From Candidatus Omnitrophota bacterium (GTDB lineage Bacteria > Hinthialibacterota > Hinthialibacteria > OLB16), in assembly GCA_020632575.1 (NCBI GenBank), contig JACKFH010000007.1, positions 1-64,000 on the forward strand: a stretch of DNA of 64,000 nt, read 5' to 3'. A program made the position numbers and the translations under genes. The first letter of the stretch is position 1. Each line of letters opens with the position of its first letter. The notes under the pieces were generated by a model. The model was not told the DNA's origin, did not search any database, and was given only the letters and a program-made list of their open reading frames with translations. This document shows, one piece after another, positions 8,687-16,945 of the stretch.

Positions 8687-8706
8687 GCCCCCTCAAGCGA
8701 GGGGGC
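8687..8706 (-). terminator. Intrinsic terminator of the small secreted protein gene (copy B)
   Basis: GCCCCCTC and GAGGGGGC form an 8-bp hairpin followed on the minus strand by eight U. It lies 44 bases past the stop codon of the gene ending at 8750 and closely matches the orphan hairpin at 5414-5433. Confidence 0.85.
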
Positions 8707-8749
8707 CAAGAGCAGAGTTTATGGGCTAAGGATTGGGGTTGGGGTGGGC

Positions 8750-9055
8750 TTAGTAGTGGTAGCATCCGGGGACGTAGTCGTAGTGGCCGGGGGTGATGTC
8801 GAAGTGGTTTCCGTGAAGGACCGCCTGTCCCGGGTGGTAGACATAACCGCCGGAGGGGTAGTAGCCGCCGTAGACCGGGGCTTGGTAGTTGAAGTGGTTG
8901 TGGCCGTTGTGATGACCGTAGCTGAAATAACCACCGTTATATCCCCCGAGGGAGATGTTGAAATTCGATTTGGCTTGGGCCTGTTGAGCAGGGGCGAAGG
9001 CGAACAGCGTGACTGCGACAGTGGCGATGGCGAAAGTGGCTTTGAGATTCTTCAT
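8750..9055 (-). CDS. Small secreted His/Gly/Tyr-rich protein, copy B (101 aa)
   Basis: The product has a signal peptide MKNLKATFAIATVAVTLFAF ending near AQA (residue 28), then about 70 residues rich in Gly, Tyr, His and Asn. It includes YGHHNGHNHFNYQAP, HGNHFDITPGHYDYVPG and a final CYHY. The composition suggests a small, possibly metal-binding, periplasmic or secreted protein; no fold or function is known to me. A single Cys sits three residues from the end. The ribosome site GGAGGA is well placed. Paralog of the gene at 1-165, with a shared leader and its own terminator, so it is an autonomous single-gene unit. Confidence 0.85.
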   Translation of the reverse strand: MKNLKATFAIATVAVTLFAFAPAQQAQAKSNFNISLGGYNGGYFSYGHHNGHNHFNYQAPVYGGYYPSGGYVYHPGQAVLHGNHFDITPGHYDYVPGCYHY

Positions 9056-9189
9056 GATCTTGTCCTCCGTTTTCTTTGTCTGGGTCAGGCCGTCTCATCG
9101 TCTCGGCCTGGGGTTTGTCTTATTCTGATTGGGTAACGAAGGCCTTGCGGGGATTTGCCAAAAATTTTCAGAGTGTAATGTTTTGTTGC
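9056..9189 (-). promoter_or_regulatory. Leader and upstream region of copy B
   Basis: This contains the hairpin CAGGCCG/CGGCCTG (9086-9110) and the conserved 67-base block 9123-9189 shared with 233-299. Together they form a leader kept in both paralogs while the spacer between them has diverged. Bases 9190-9308 hold nothing I can name. Confidence 0.6.
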
Positions 9190-9308
9190 GGAAAAGGTGC
9201 TTGATGCGGGATTATTTGGGTGGAGAAAGTGGGATAATTCCTCAGAAACGAATCAGGCCCGCCTTGCGCGGCGGCGGCCCTGGGTGAATCCGGGCATGGC
9301 GCTCGGAC

Positions 9309-10193
9309 TCAGTCGATTCCTCTACCCCGATCTAACACTTCTTTTGGGGGCTTATGCAAATCCCAGACGATCCCAAACCAAGAGAGCGCCTTGAGGATAT
9401 AGTGGGTGAAGTCGACCTCCCACCAGTAGAAACCTTGACGCTCGGAACCGGGGTAGTAGTGGTGGTTGTTGTGCCACCCCTCGCCCATGGTGAGGACTCC
9501 GAGAATGAAAGAATTCCTGGAGGTGTCGGTGGTCTCGAATCTGCGGCGGCCGAATCGGTGGGTCAGCGAGTTGATCGAGAAGGTCAGGTGGTAAAGGATC
9601 GTGGTGCTCAGAAAGAATCCCCAGGCGAGAAGTTCAAGCGGAGTCACCCCTGGGATGAACGCTCCGAGAACCAACAACGCGATGGCGAGGAGCATGGGGG
9701 GTATCATGTAGTACTCGTTGAGGAAGCGTAGCTCGGGAAACTTCACCAAGTCGCGAACCAATTTCATGTTGGTCGGCACATTGATCTCGGACAAGATCCA
9801 GCCGACATGCGCCCAGAAGAACCCTTTCCGTGGCGGGTGCACATCCTTTTCGGTGTCGGAAAAGCGGTGGTGGTGACGGTGGTGAGCGGCCCACCAGAGC
9901 GGACCCATCTGCGCCGCCGAGGCGCCGATCCAGGCCAGGACGAATTGAAAGGCGCGGCTGGTGCGGAAAGTCCGGTGGGAGAAGTAACGGTGATACCCGG
10001 CGGTGATTCCGAACATGCGGATCCCGACCAACGCCAAACAGAAGGCGAGTCCCCACCAGGAGAAGCCGACCCAAAACACGAGCAGGCATCCCAGATGGAC
10101 CGAGATAAAGGGAAGACTCCCAAGGAATGTGATTTCCGGATTTTTACCGGTCGACTCATTCGACTCCGAATGAGGGAGTGGCGTGGCAGACAT
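9309..10193 (-). CDS. Acyl-CoA/fatty-acid delta-9-type desaturase
   Basis: A membrane di-iron desaturase of 294 residues that should put a double bond into acyl chains to adjust membrane fluidity. The three histidine boxes are all visible: HRYFSH (about residue 68), HHRHHH (about 106) and HNNHH (about 240). Hydrophobic spans fall in pairs before the first and between the second and third boxes, as in the stearoyl-CoA desaturase family. The length is normal for bacterial members. It stands alone on the minus strand with a weak ribosome site (AAAGGGA). The electron donor and exact position specificity cannot be read from sequence. Confidence 0.92.
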   Translation of the reverse strand: MSATPLPHSESNESTGKNPEITFLGSLPFISVHLGCLLVFWVGFSWWGLAFCLALVGIRMFGITAGYHRYFSHRTFRTSRAFQFVLAWIGASAAQMGPLWWAAHHRHHHRFSDTEKDVHPPRKGFFWAHVGWILSEINVPTNMKLVRDLVKFPELRFLNEYYMIPPMLLAIALLVLGAFIPGVTPLELLAWGFFLSTTILYHLTFSINSLTHRFGRRRFETTDTSRNSFILGVLTMGEGWHNNHHYYPGSERQGFYWWEVDFTHYILKALSWFGIVWDLHKPPKEVLDRGRGID

Positions 10194-10398
10194 TCGAATA
10201 GTGTCCCTTTCTTACAACCCTTCGCTGGAAGCCATGAGTTCTTCGGATGGCCTCTTGCGAGTCAAACTACTCTTGCTTGGGCGGGGGGATTTCGATGCAA
10301 GATGGAAAACCTTTTGCCCTTTCCGGAAGGATTGGGTCCTTCAAAAGCCCGCGTAATATACCGATGAAACTCCGGATTGGAACCCGACACGGGCCCAA

Positions 10399-11058
10399 TC
10401 AGCGAAACTTCTCCACACCTACCTTTGCGCAGTGCTTCGCGATACCGCATTCGCTGCAGAAAGGGGAGACCGGGCGACAGACTTTTTGCCCATAAACCAC
10501 AAGAAGATCGTTGATGGGTATCCAATATCGCTTGGGGAGCTTGGCCCGAAGCGCGGCCTCGGTTTCGTCCGGATTCTTGGTCTTTACGTACCCCCATCGA
10601 TTGGTGATTCGATGCACATGAATGTCGACACAGATCCCGGGTTTGGCGTGACCCAGCGTGACCACCAGGTTGGCGGTTTTCCGTCCGACCCCCTTGAGTG
10701 TGAGGAGGTCCTCGATGGTATCCGGGACCCGCCCCTCAAAACGATCGATCAGATCTTTCGAAATCTCCTTCAGTGTCCTCGCCTTGTTCCGGTAGAATCC
10801 ACAAGGAAAGATGGCCTTCTCGATGGTTGACGTCCGAAGGCGGAGAAGCTCCTTCGGCGTATCCGCCAGTTCAAACAACCGTTTCGAGGCGGCAGCGGTG
10901 ACTTCGTCCTTGGTCCGGAGGCTAATGATGCAGGAGACAAGGACCCGGAAGGGGCTGGCCCTATGAGCCGCGGCGATCTCGGTCACCGATGCGGCGGCGT
11001 TTTTGGCTCGATTCTTTCTGAGAACCCTAAACGCATCCGGAAGCCCTTCGCTCTTCAT
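10399..11058 (-). CDS. nth: Endonuclease III (DNA glycosylase/AP lyase)
   Basis: Base-excision repair enzyme that removes oxidised pyrimidines and nicks abasic sites. The 219-residue protein has the helix-hairpin-helix LKGVGRKTANLVV with its catalytic Lys (about residue 126), the catalytic Asp in GICVDIHVHR (about 145), and a C-terminal [4Fe-4S] cluster motif C-x6-C-x2-C-x5-C at about 194-210. I start at one of two adjacent ATGs (11058 or 11061). The open frame continues another 150 codons upstream, but that part covers the tail of a broken NUDIX gene and is not related to Nth. The region 10194-10398 downstream holds nothing I can support. Confidence 0.95.
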   Translation of the reverse strand: MKSEGLPDAFRVLRKNRAKNAAASVTEIAAAHRASPFRVLVSCIISLRTKDEVTAAASKRLFELADTPKELLRLRTSTIEKAIFPCGFYRNKARTLKEISKDLIDRFEGRVPDTIEDLLTLKGVGRKTANLVVTLGHAKPGICVDIHVHRITNRWGYVKTKNPDETEAALRAKLPKRYWIPINDLLVVYGQKVCRPVSPFCSECGIAKHCAKVGVEKFR

Positions 11059-11063
11059 CATTC

Positions 11064-11195
11064 TCAACTCTGTCCCTTGTCGATCAGCCGGTGGATGAGA
11101 GGGAGGTCGGCGGGGAGGATTCGTTCCTTGTTCAGTTCGTCGATCTTGGCCCATTCCAAAGTCTGACCCTCCAACCCTTGGGGTTCTCCCGAAAG
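11064..11195 (-). pseudogene. C-terminal remnant of a NUDIX (MutT-like) hydrolase
   Basis: A 43-codon stretch reads LSGEPQGLEGQTLEWAKIDE, then continues through ILPADLPLIHRLIDK to a stop at 11064-11066. It closely matches the end of the intact NUDIX gene at 13495 (EGLEGQAIEW...ILPADLPLVERF). An in-frame stop lies directly upstream and the Nudix box is absent. The piece ends three bases before nth starts and begins 19 bases from the histidine-kinase start, so a deletion probably joined kinase and NUDIX tail here. Confidence 0.8.
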
Positions 11196-11213
11196 TCAAG
11201 AAAGGTCTCTTTA

Positions 11214-11316
11214 ATGCATGAGAACCCAATCGGCATATTAAGGGCCGCTCTAAACGCTCATCAAACCATATCGCTTTGATTGATCCCAATGGCGATATTG
11301 TTTTCAGTAATACGGC
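11214..11316 (+). pseudogene. Frameshifted N-terminus of the hybrid histidine kinase
   Basis: From ATG 11214 the frame reads MHENPIGILRAALNAHQTIS and stops at 11277. A second frame continues ALIDPNGDIVFSNTAWR to about 11322, and the main kinase frame then resumes with EFAISVGVDPDSV. Together these make a normal PAS N-terminus, which requires two missing bases (near 11270 and near 11322). AAAGG before the ATG could serve as a ribosome site. Confidence 0.65.
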
Positions 11317-13491
11317 TTGGCGGAATTCGCCATAAGTGTTGGTGTCGATCCCGACTCGGTTTCCGAAGGAGCCAATTACCTCGAAGCGTGCGACCGGGTG
11401 CGAGGTCCCGAAAAGGAAGACGCAGTCAAGGTCGCCCGGAGCCATTCTGCCTGGCCCAAGAAGATCGGCTCGAAAACCCTTCACTTTGGAATACCCTGCC
11501 ATGATGAGAACGAACAAAGATGGTTTCAGGCGCGTGTGGTATCAATGGGTCCCGACCAAGCCGGTTATGTCTTGGTCGAACACCAAAACATTACGAATCA
11601 GAAGAAGGACCAACTGGAACGACTCGCGACCGAAGAACGCTTTCAAAAGATTTTTGAAAGCCACAGCGCGGTCATGCTGCTGATCGAACCAGAGAGCGGC
11701 CGGTTACTGGACGCCAATTTTGCGGCGGAGAAATTCTACGGTTATTCCCGCGACCTCCTCAAGAAGATGTCGATTCAGGAAATCAATCTTTTGTCTCCGG
11801 AGGAAATTGGGAAAAGAAGGGAAGAAGCCCTCGCCAAGACGGTCGAGTGTTTCATCTTTCCTCATCGGTTGGCCAATGGGGAAGTTCGAAATGTCGAGGT
11901 TTATTCCTCGCCAATCCCCATCGACGGTCGACACCTGCTCTTTTCCATTGTTCACGACATCACCGAGCGTATGGAAATCGAGAATGAGCGCGAACGCCTG
12001 ATCTCCGCCATCGAACAAGCCGCCGAGTGCATCGTGATCACCGATAAAGAGGGTAGTATCCAGTATGTGAATCCAGTTTTCGAAAAGACGACGGGATATT
12101 CCCGCGAGGAAGTCATTGGACAGAATCCCAGGGTTTTAAAGAGTGGAAGACATGATGGACCTTTTTACGAAAAACTTTGGGAGACGATCTCCTCGGGCGA
12201 AACCTGGACCGGTCGTATGGTCAATAAAAAAAAGGACGGCGCCTTTTACACGGAGGAGGCGTCCATCTCCCCCGTTTACAATTCCTCCGGAGAGATCAGC
12301 AGTTTTGTAGCCGTCAAGCGAGACATCACTCAGGAATTGGCTCTCGAGGAACAACTTCACCAATCCCAAAAGATGGAGGCAGTCGGTCGCCTGGCGGGTG
12401 GTGTCGCGCATGATTTCAATAACATGCTGCAGACCATCCTGGGATATTCGGAAATGGGATTGGAAGGGATTTCTCCGAGTCACCCCTTGCATCTTTCGTT
12501 GTCAGAGATCCATACGGCTGCCGAACGGTCCGCCGATCTCACTCGACAGCTTCTGGCCTTCGCTCGAAAACAGACGATCTCCCCGAAGATCCTCGATCTC
12601 AATGATGCAGTTGCCGACACTTTAAAGATGCTGGGTCGTCTAATCGGTGAAGATATTCATTTGATTTGGAAACCCGCTCATAAGCTTCCACCGATCTCGA
12701 TGGACCCAGTCCAAATCCACCAGATTCTCGCCAACCTCACGGTCAATGCCCGAGACGCCATTTCGGATGGCGGGACAATTCATATCGAATCATCCGCAGT
12801 CTCGCTATCGGAAGAGGACTGTGAGGCGAACCGGAATATGAGACCCGGCGAGTACGTCACCCTCAAACTGATCGACGATGGGGTTGGAATGGACTCCGAA
12901 ACGCTTGACCGAATTTTTGAGCCCTTTTTCACCACGAAGGCCCAAGGTGAGGGAACCGGTCTGGGTTTGGCAACCGTTTATGGAATCGTGAAGCAGAATG
13001 AGGGATACATCGAAGTTGACAGTAAGCCCGGATTGGGCACAACCTTTCAAATCTTCTTGCCTTGCCTGGACAAACAAATCGAGGGAGAGAGGGGCGCCAA
13101 GGAGAAACCTCCTCTGTTGAAGGGTAGCGAAAGGATTCTGCTTGTGGAGGACGAACAGGTCGTCCTCGATCTCGGAGTGAGACTCCTAAAAAAACTTGGC
13201 TACCATGTCCTCGCAACGAGAGATCCCCGCGAGGCGATCCGTCTGCTCCAGGATCCCAGCCTCTCGATCGATCTCCTCATGACCGATGTGGTCATGCCCG
13301 AGATGAGCGGGCGAGATCTATTCGAACGGGTGCGTGAAATTCGGCCCGAGATCAAATGTCTTTTCATGTCCGGATACACAGCCGATGTCATTACCCATCA
13401 CGGGATCCTCGAGGAGGGAATCCACTTCTTGGAGAAACCCTTCAATATCGGGACGCTTTCCAGAAAACTGCGGGAAGTTTTAACCGCCTGA
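11317..13491 (+). CDS. Hybrid PAS sensor histidine kinase with receiver domain
   Basis: Signal-transducing kinase with no membrane span, so a cytosolic sensor. Along the open frame: partial PAS (to about residue 70), PAS (about 108-225), PAS (about 228-345), a HisKA domain with phosphoacceptor His in GGVAHDFNN (about 364), a HATPase with N-box (VNARDAI, about 476), DDGVGMD and GTGLGLATVYG, and a C-terminal receiver (about 606-720) with Asp in MTDVVMP and Lys in LEKPF. The frame opens only at a TTG because of the frameshifts upstream. A further shifted stretch at about 11433-11500 reads better as FTLEYP in the next frame. Residues from about 70 on are intact and well conserved. Target and partner are unknown. 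Confidence 0.88.
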   Translation: MAEFAISVGVDPDSVSEGANYLEACDRVRGPEKEDAVKVARSHSAWPKKIGSKTLHFGIPCHDENEQRWFQARVVSMGPDQAGYVLVEHQNITNQKKDQLERLATEERFQKIFESHSAVMLLIEPESGRLLDANFAAEKFYGYSRDLLKKMSIQEINLLSPEEIGKRREEALAKTVECFIFPHRLANGEVRNVEVYSSPIPIDGRHLLFSIVHDITERMEIENERERLISAIEQAAECIVITDKEGSIQYVNPVFEKTTGYSREEVIGQNPRVLKSGRHDGPFYEKLWETISSGETWTGRMVNKKKDGAFYTEEASISPVYNSSGEISSFVAVKRDITQELALEEQLHQSQKMEAVGRLAGGVAHDFNNMLQTILGYSEMGLEGISPSHPLHLSLSEIHTAAERSADLTRQLLAFARKQTISPKILDLNDAVADTLKMLGRLIGEDIHLIWKPAHKLPPISMDPVQIHQILANLTVNARDAISDGGTIHIESSAVSLSEEDCEANRNMRPGEYVTLKLIDDGVGMDSETLDRIFEPFFTTKAQGEGTGLGLATVYGIVKQNEGYIEVDSKPGLGTTFQIFLPCLDKQIEGERGAKEKPPLLKGSERILLVEDEQVVLDLGVRLLKKLGYHVLATRDPREAIRLLQDPSLSIDLLMTDVVMPEMSGRDLFERVREIRPEIKCLFMSGYTADVITHHGILEEGIHFLEKPFNIGTLSRKLREVLTA

Positions 13492-13494
13492 GGT

Positions 13495-13926
13495 CTATTT
13501 CCCCCGCCGCATTCGGACGGCGCCTTTGGCAAACCTTTCCACCAACGGAAGATCGGCGGGTAGGATTTCCACCTCTTCCAGGTTTCGAATCGGTTTCCAC
13601 TCGATTGCCTGCCCCTCCAACCCCTCCGTCTTGCCCTCAAGAATCTCGCACCAATAAAAGAGAAGGAGCACAGTCTTTTCGGGATAAACATGATGAATCG
13701 TTTCCTCAATCTCGCCAACCGCGCACCGAACGCCTAGCTCCTCCAGGAGTTCTCTCTCCAAAGCCTTCCGGGGATCCTCTCCCGCGTGAACCTTCCCCCC
13801 GGGGAACTCCCAGTAGCCTTCCATCCAGGATCCGGGTGGTCGCTGTTGAATCAAAATTCGATCTTGCTGTTGGATGAGAGCCGCGACCACGAGAAGGGTT
13901 TGGGAAGTTGGATTCGGGTTGTTCAT
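13495..13926 (-). CDS. NUDIX hydrolase (MutT family)
   Basis: This should cleave a nucleoside diphosphate linked to another moiety, most plausibly an oxidised nucleoside triphosphate as in MutT. The Nudix box is complete (GX5EX7REUXEEXGU): GGKVHAGEDPRKALERELL followed by EELGV. The preceding RPPGSWMEGYWEFPGG is also typical of MutT-like proteins. From ATG 13926 the protein is 143 residues; a TTG ten codons upstream is less likely. Its end lies 4 bases from the end of the convergent kinase gene. The tail of a second, broken paralog lies at 11064-11195. Confidence 0.9.
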   Translation of the reverse strand: MNNPNPTSQTLLVVAALIQQQDRILIQQRPPGSWMEGYWEFPGGKVHAGEDPRKALERELLEELGVRCAVGEIEETIHHVYPEKTVLLLFYWCEILEGKTEGLEGQAIEWKPIRNLEEVEILPADLPLVERFAKGAVRMRRGK

Positions 13927-13978
13927 AGAGACGGAGAATATCCTGTTCAAGGACAAAAAAAAGCGGGCAAAAAAATCA

Positions 13979-14005
13979 GCGGCCGAAGTAGGGTGCTTCG
14001 GCCGC
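13979..14005 (-). terminator. Strong hairpin terminator or attenuator upstream of the NUDIX gene
   Basis: GCGGCCGAAG and CTTCGGCCGC form a perfect 10-bp stem with a 7-base loop. Read on the minus strand it is followed by UGAUUUUUUU and soon another U8. It lies 53 bases before the NUDIX start codon, so it either ends a minus-strand transcript coming from 14006-14541 or works as an attenuator of the NUDIX gene. A weaker hairpin (AAAAGCC/GGCTTTT, 14059-14077) followed by a T-rich stretch is next to it. The rest of 14078-14541 holds no gene, tRNA or known RNA that I can recognise. Confidence 0.6.
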
Positions 14006-14541
14006 CTAGGGGATGAGATCCCTTCTGAGCTGGAAAGGGATCTCTGGGGGAGAATCTAAAAAGCCACCATGGCTTTTAGTTTATTTTGTTGGTTTAAGAG
14101 TTGCCTTCAGTACAGTGTACCGCTTTCCGGCCTGGAAGGTTAGGGTTTTTGTGAAAAGGGTTGATCCTGAAGCGCCTGCCTCACTTCGAGGGGGGTCCAA
14201 TTCCCTCTTGCTTTTCGCGGCGCTAAGGTTCGGAGCAGATGGAGTCTCCCGTACCCGACTCCCTTTTCCCCACCAGCCTATATCGATTAACACTCATCGC
14301 CGGATGCAACTTCTCCAGCAATGGAGGCTATTATTAGCACACCCATTCCCCTTGTCAAGGTTCCAAATCCAATTTGCTCACAGATTGTTCACAGAGGGTT
14401 GGATAACCCCCTCGAATCCCTCGAATTACAGGGTTTTTCTTGGATTCCGACTTTGGTAAAATGGGTGAAAAATTTTCAGGGTCCTGTGAATAGTGGCGCC
14501 CAGGATGGATAATTAAAGACTGAATAGGGGGCTGTGAAAAA

Positions 14542-15048
14542 ATGGCCATTTACCTTTTTCGACATGGAGAGGCTTTTCAGATTGGCGAGATCGAGGGAGT
14601 TCACTCCGACGACCAACGCCCCCTGACGCCAAAGGGGAAGAAAGCGACCAGCAAGGTCTGCCGAGGTCTGATCGAACTCGGCGTTGGTTGCGATGAAATT
14701 TGGCACAGCCCGCTCGTTCGGGCGGTCGAGACCGCCCGAATCGTATCCGAGGAAATGAGATGCACGAATCTTGTGGAGAAGGGTGGCCTTGCTTATGTCG
14801 ACGAGAGTGAGGAGCTCTTTCTTTCGCTAAAGGACCTCGACCCCGAAAAGGATCTCTTCCTAGTGGGGCACCAACCGTATATCGCGGAGTGGACGGTTCG
14901 ATTGATGACGGGGATGGTCAATGACCATGTGTCGGTCTCTAAAAGCGGAGTGGTGTGTCTCGAACTGATCCCTGGCTTCGATCCGCCGAAGGCGGAGCTC
15001 CGCTGGCTTCTTCGATCAAAACACCTTCAGACCTTCGCGAAGGATTAG
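14542..15048 (+). CDS. sixA: Phosphohistidine phosphatase SixA-like
   Basis: A small histidine-phosphatase-superfamily enzyme (168 residues) that removes phosphate from phosphohistidine, for example on HPt domains of phosphorelays. It starts MAIYLFRHGE with the catalytic RHG at residues 7-9; an SPLVRAVETA stretch and the second catalytic His in VGHQP (about residue 107) follow. The length and the lack of a signal peptide fit SixA rather than phosphoglycerate mutase. The C-terminal 25 residues run slightly longer than usual and overlap the last four bases of the convergent protease gene. A link to the hybrid kinase nearby is possible but not shown. Confidence 0.88.
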   Translation: MAIYLFRHGEAFQIGEIEGVHSDDQRPLTPKGKKATSKVCRGLIELGVGCDEIWHSPLVRAVETARIVSEEMRCTNLVEKGGLAYVDESEELFLSLKDLDPEKDLFLVGHQPYIAEWTVRLMTGMVNDHVSVSKSGVVCLELIPGFDPPKAELRWLLRSKHLQTFAKD

Positions 15049-16742
15049 TTCCCCTTCAGGTTTCGGATCATCTCCAGCAGGAACTTGCTGTTCACCTGAA
15101 CCCGTGGGCTTCGGTCCTCTTTGGTGGGGCCACCCCAATTCGCCGCGTACTCGAGGAGATCCATCGCGTCGATACGACCATCCAGGTTGGCGTCGAACAT
15201 ATCGGTTTGACCAAGGTCTTGAATGTAGAATTCGAAACTCGTGCCGAAACCGAAGAAATCGTCGACATCGGCGAGGCGAACGAAATGGGGTCCCGTGGTG
15301 TCCGCGGTGAACTCGATTCTTGGAGCGAGGTTTCCAAAGTTCGCATCGATATCGTCATCGCTGGCGATGAGAGTCTCTCCATCGGCGCCGAACAGATCCA
15401 TTAGAGGGTCGGCGAAAACCGACAGATTATCCGTGGTCAAACGATAGGCATGGCCCGCTTGCGCCTCGAACCGGACCCAATCCTCATCCCCTTCCCGATA
15501 GAACTGGTGAATCATGCGGGGGCCATCGACCGCGAGATCGGTGGCGGCGCCGGCGTTGTCGTTCGGTTCGAAGAAGTCGGGGGCGACATCCGAGGCAGTT
15601 TCAAAATTCAGGTTGGAGCGTCTCCTCCCCGCGATGACTGTTATGGCTGAAGCGTCCGAAGTAAGGCCGGCTGCGGGGTAGTATTCGGATTGGAAATTGA
15701 GCGCGACCTCCTGGATCAACCCGGTGTTGGCGGGGGAGATGACCTGTGCGCGGAGGATGTATTCTCCGGCGGGAACGCCATACATCCGGTAAACCCCATT
15801 GGTGCGGGTGATTGTGCTAACCACCGGAGCGCCATTTTGGTAAGCGATGATGTCCACACCGAAAAGAGGAATCGGGGCCTCGTCCGGATCCGGATTCGGC
15901 ATGGTGACACGGCCCGAGATCGAGCCATTGTATTTGTCGTTGAATTCATCGTGGGGATAGAGTTCGGTGACTCCGGCGATATCGTCCTGTTCGAGCGACC
16001 GAGCCTGTGTGTCTCCCGAATAGAGGTAGGGGAAAAGAGTCGGGTATCGAATCGAGATGGGCTCCTCAACCACATTCTGTTGGAAGGAATGGTCCAATCC
16101 GCAGATGTGGCCTATTTCATGAGTGGCCACTGAAAGGAGATCGATGGGGATTTGGAAACCGAGCCCCTTGGATTGATCGGTTCCCGGTTTCTTGATGAAC
16201 TTGCCTTCGATATTCGAACCGAAATCGAAATCTCGATCATTGAAAACCAAGTCGGCGTCGGTGATGTTCCCATCGAGCACCCCACTGTATTCCTCCTCCT
16301 CAAAGGTCAACAGAGTCACCGCGATCACTCCGGTCCCAACCGGAAAGATTCCAGAGTAGTTGTTGTCATCGAATAAGATGACATTGGTTTCGTCCGCGTC
16401 GATCGCCAGGGTCTGATCGGTCAGTTTAAGATCGTTGAAATCGATGTTGGAGGAAGCGAGCTTTTCCCAAGCCCGAAAACCATGTCGAAGGATGTCGAAC
16501 TCCCCGCCGGTCCCGTCGCCATCATCCTCCACATCAAGGGTTCCCGCACGGTTAATGAAAAACTCGACAGAGCCCTCGATGATGTTGGGCTGGTCCCGAG
16601 TTTTTTCCTCCAGATCCCACCGCACGAGGTTATCGTGGATGGTCAGGATTGGGGTATAGGCGAGTGACTGCTGACAACAAATTGTGATTGCGAATAAGAC
16701 GGTGGCAACTCTGCCTCCGAGAATCATGGGCGCCGCTTTCAT
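15045..16742 (-). CDS. Secreted matrixin-type zinc metalloprotease with dockerin-like tail
   Basis: A 565-residue exported protease. After a signal peptide (ending near SLA, residue 27) comes a matrixin-like domain with the zinc motif HEIGHICGLDH at about residue 205. A carboxypeptidase-regulatory-like beta domain follows (GSISGRVTMPN...GVYRMYGVPAGEY), then a bacterial pre-peptidase C-terminal domain (FFEPNDNAGAAT...DEDWVRFEA). The end carries one dockerin-like EF loop, DANLDGRIDAMDLLEYAANW. I start at 16742 because the ATG has a strong GGGGAGGTAGG ribosome site and begins the signal peptide; the 37 extra upstream codons are not conserved-looking. No Cys-switch propeptide is evident. It probably digests extracellular protein. 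Confidence 0.9.
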   Translation of the reverse strand: MKAAPMILGGRVATVLFAITICCQQSLAYTPILTIHDNLVRWDLEEKTRDQPNIIEGSVEFFINRAGTLDVEDDGDGTGGEFDILRHGFRAWEKLASSNIDFNDLKLTDQTLAIDADETNVILFDDNNYSGIFPVGTGVIAVTLLTFEEEEYSGVLDGNITDADLVFNDRDFDFGSNIEGKFIKKPGTDQSKGLGFQIPIDLLSVATHEIGHICGLDHSFQQNVVEEPISIRYPTLFPYLYSGDTQARSLEQDDIAGVTELYPHDEFNDKYNGSISGRVTMPNPDPDEAPIPLFGVDIIAYQNGAPVVSTITRTNGVYRMYGVPAGEYILRAQVISPANTGLIQEVALNFQSEYYPAAGLTSDASAITVIAGRRRSNLNFETASDVAPDFFEPNDNAGAATDLAVDGPRMIHQFYREGDEDWVRFEAQAGHAYRLTTDNLSVFADPLMDLFGADGETLIASDDDIDANFGNLAPRIEFTADTTGPHFVRLADVDDFFGFGTSFEFYIQDLGQTDMFDANLDGRIDAMDLLEYAANWGGPTKEDRSPRVQVNSKFLLEMIRNLKGN

Positions 16743-16945
16743 GCCTACCTCCCCGTCATGCACCAAAGAAAATATTGACCGAAACCGCCTTGTTGGAGGA
16801 AAACTCTCCACTATGGCAAAGGAAAACACTCCTTCATGAGGGTTTTCGGCCAAGTTCCGGGGTCCTTAAGTCTTTTCGCTCCTGTAACCCAAGATTATGG
16901 GAAATCACAGGATAAGCTTGTTAGACCTTAATTAGAGTCTATCAC

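Noticed and set aside
10399..11517. Endonuclease III as a 372-residue protein
   Set aside because: The extra N-terminus covers a NUDIX fragment in another frame and the kinase start on the opposite strand; the conserved part begins at 11058.
14160..14290. tRNA-like arms and a minus-strand frame in the gap before sixA
   Set aside because: No complete cloverleaf, and the frame lacks a ribosome site and conservation marks.
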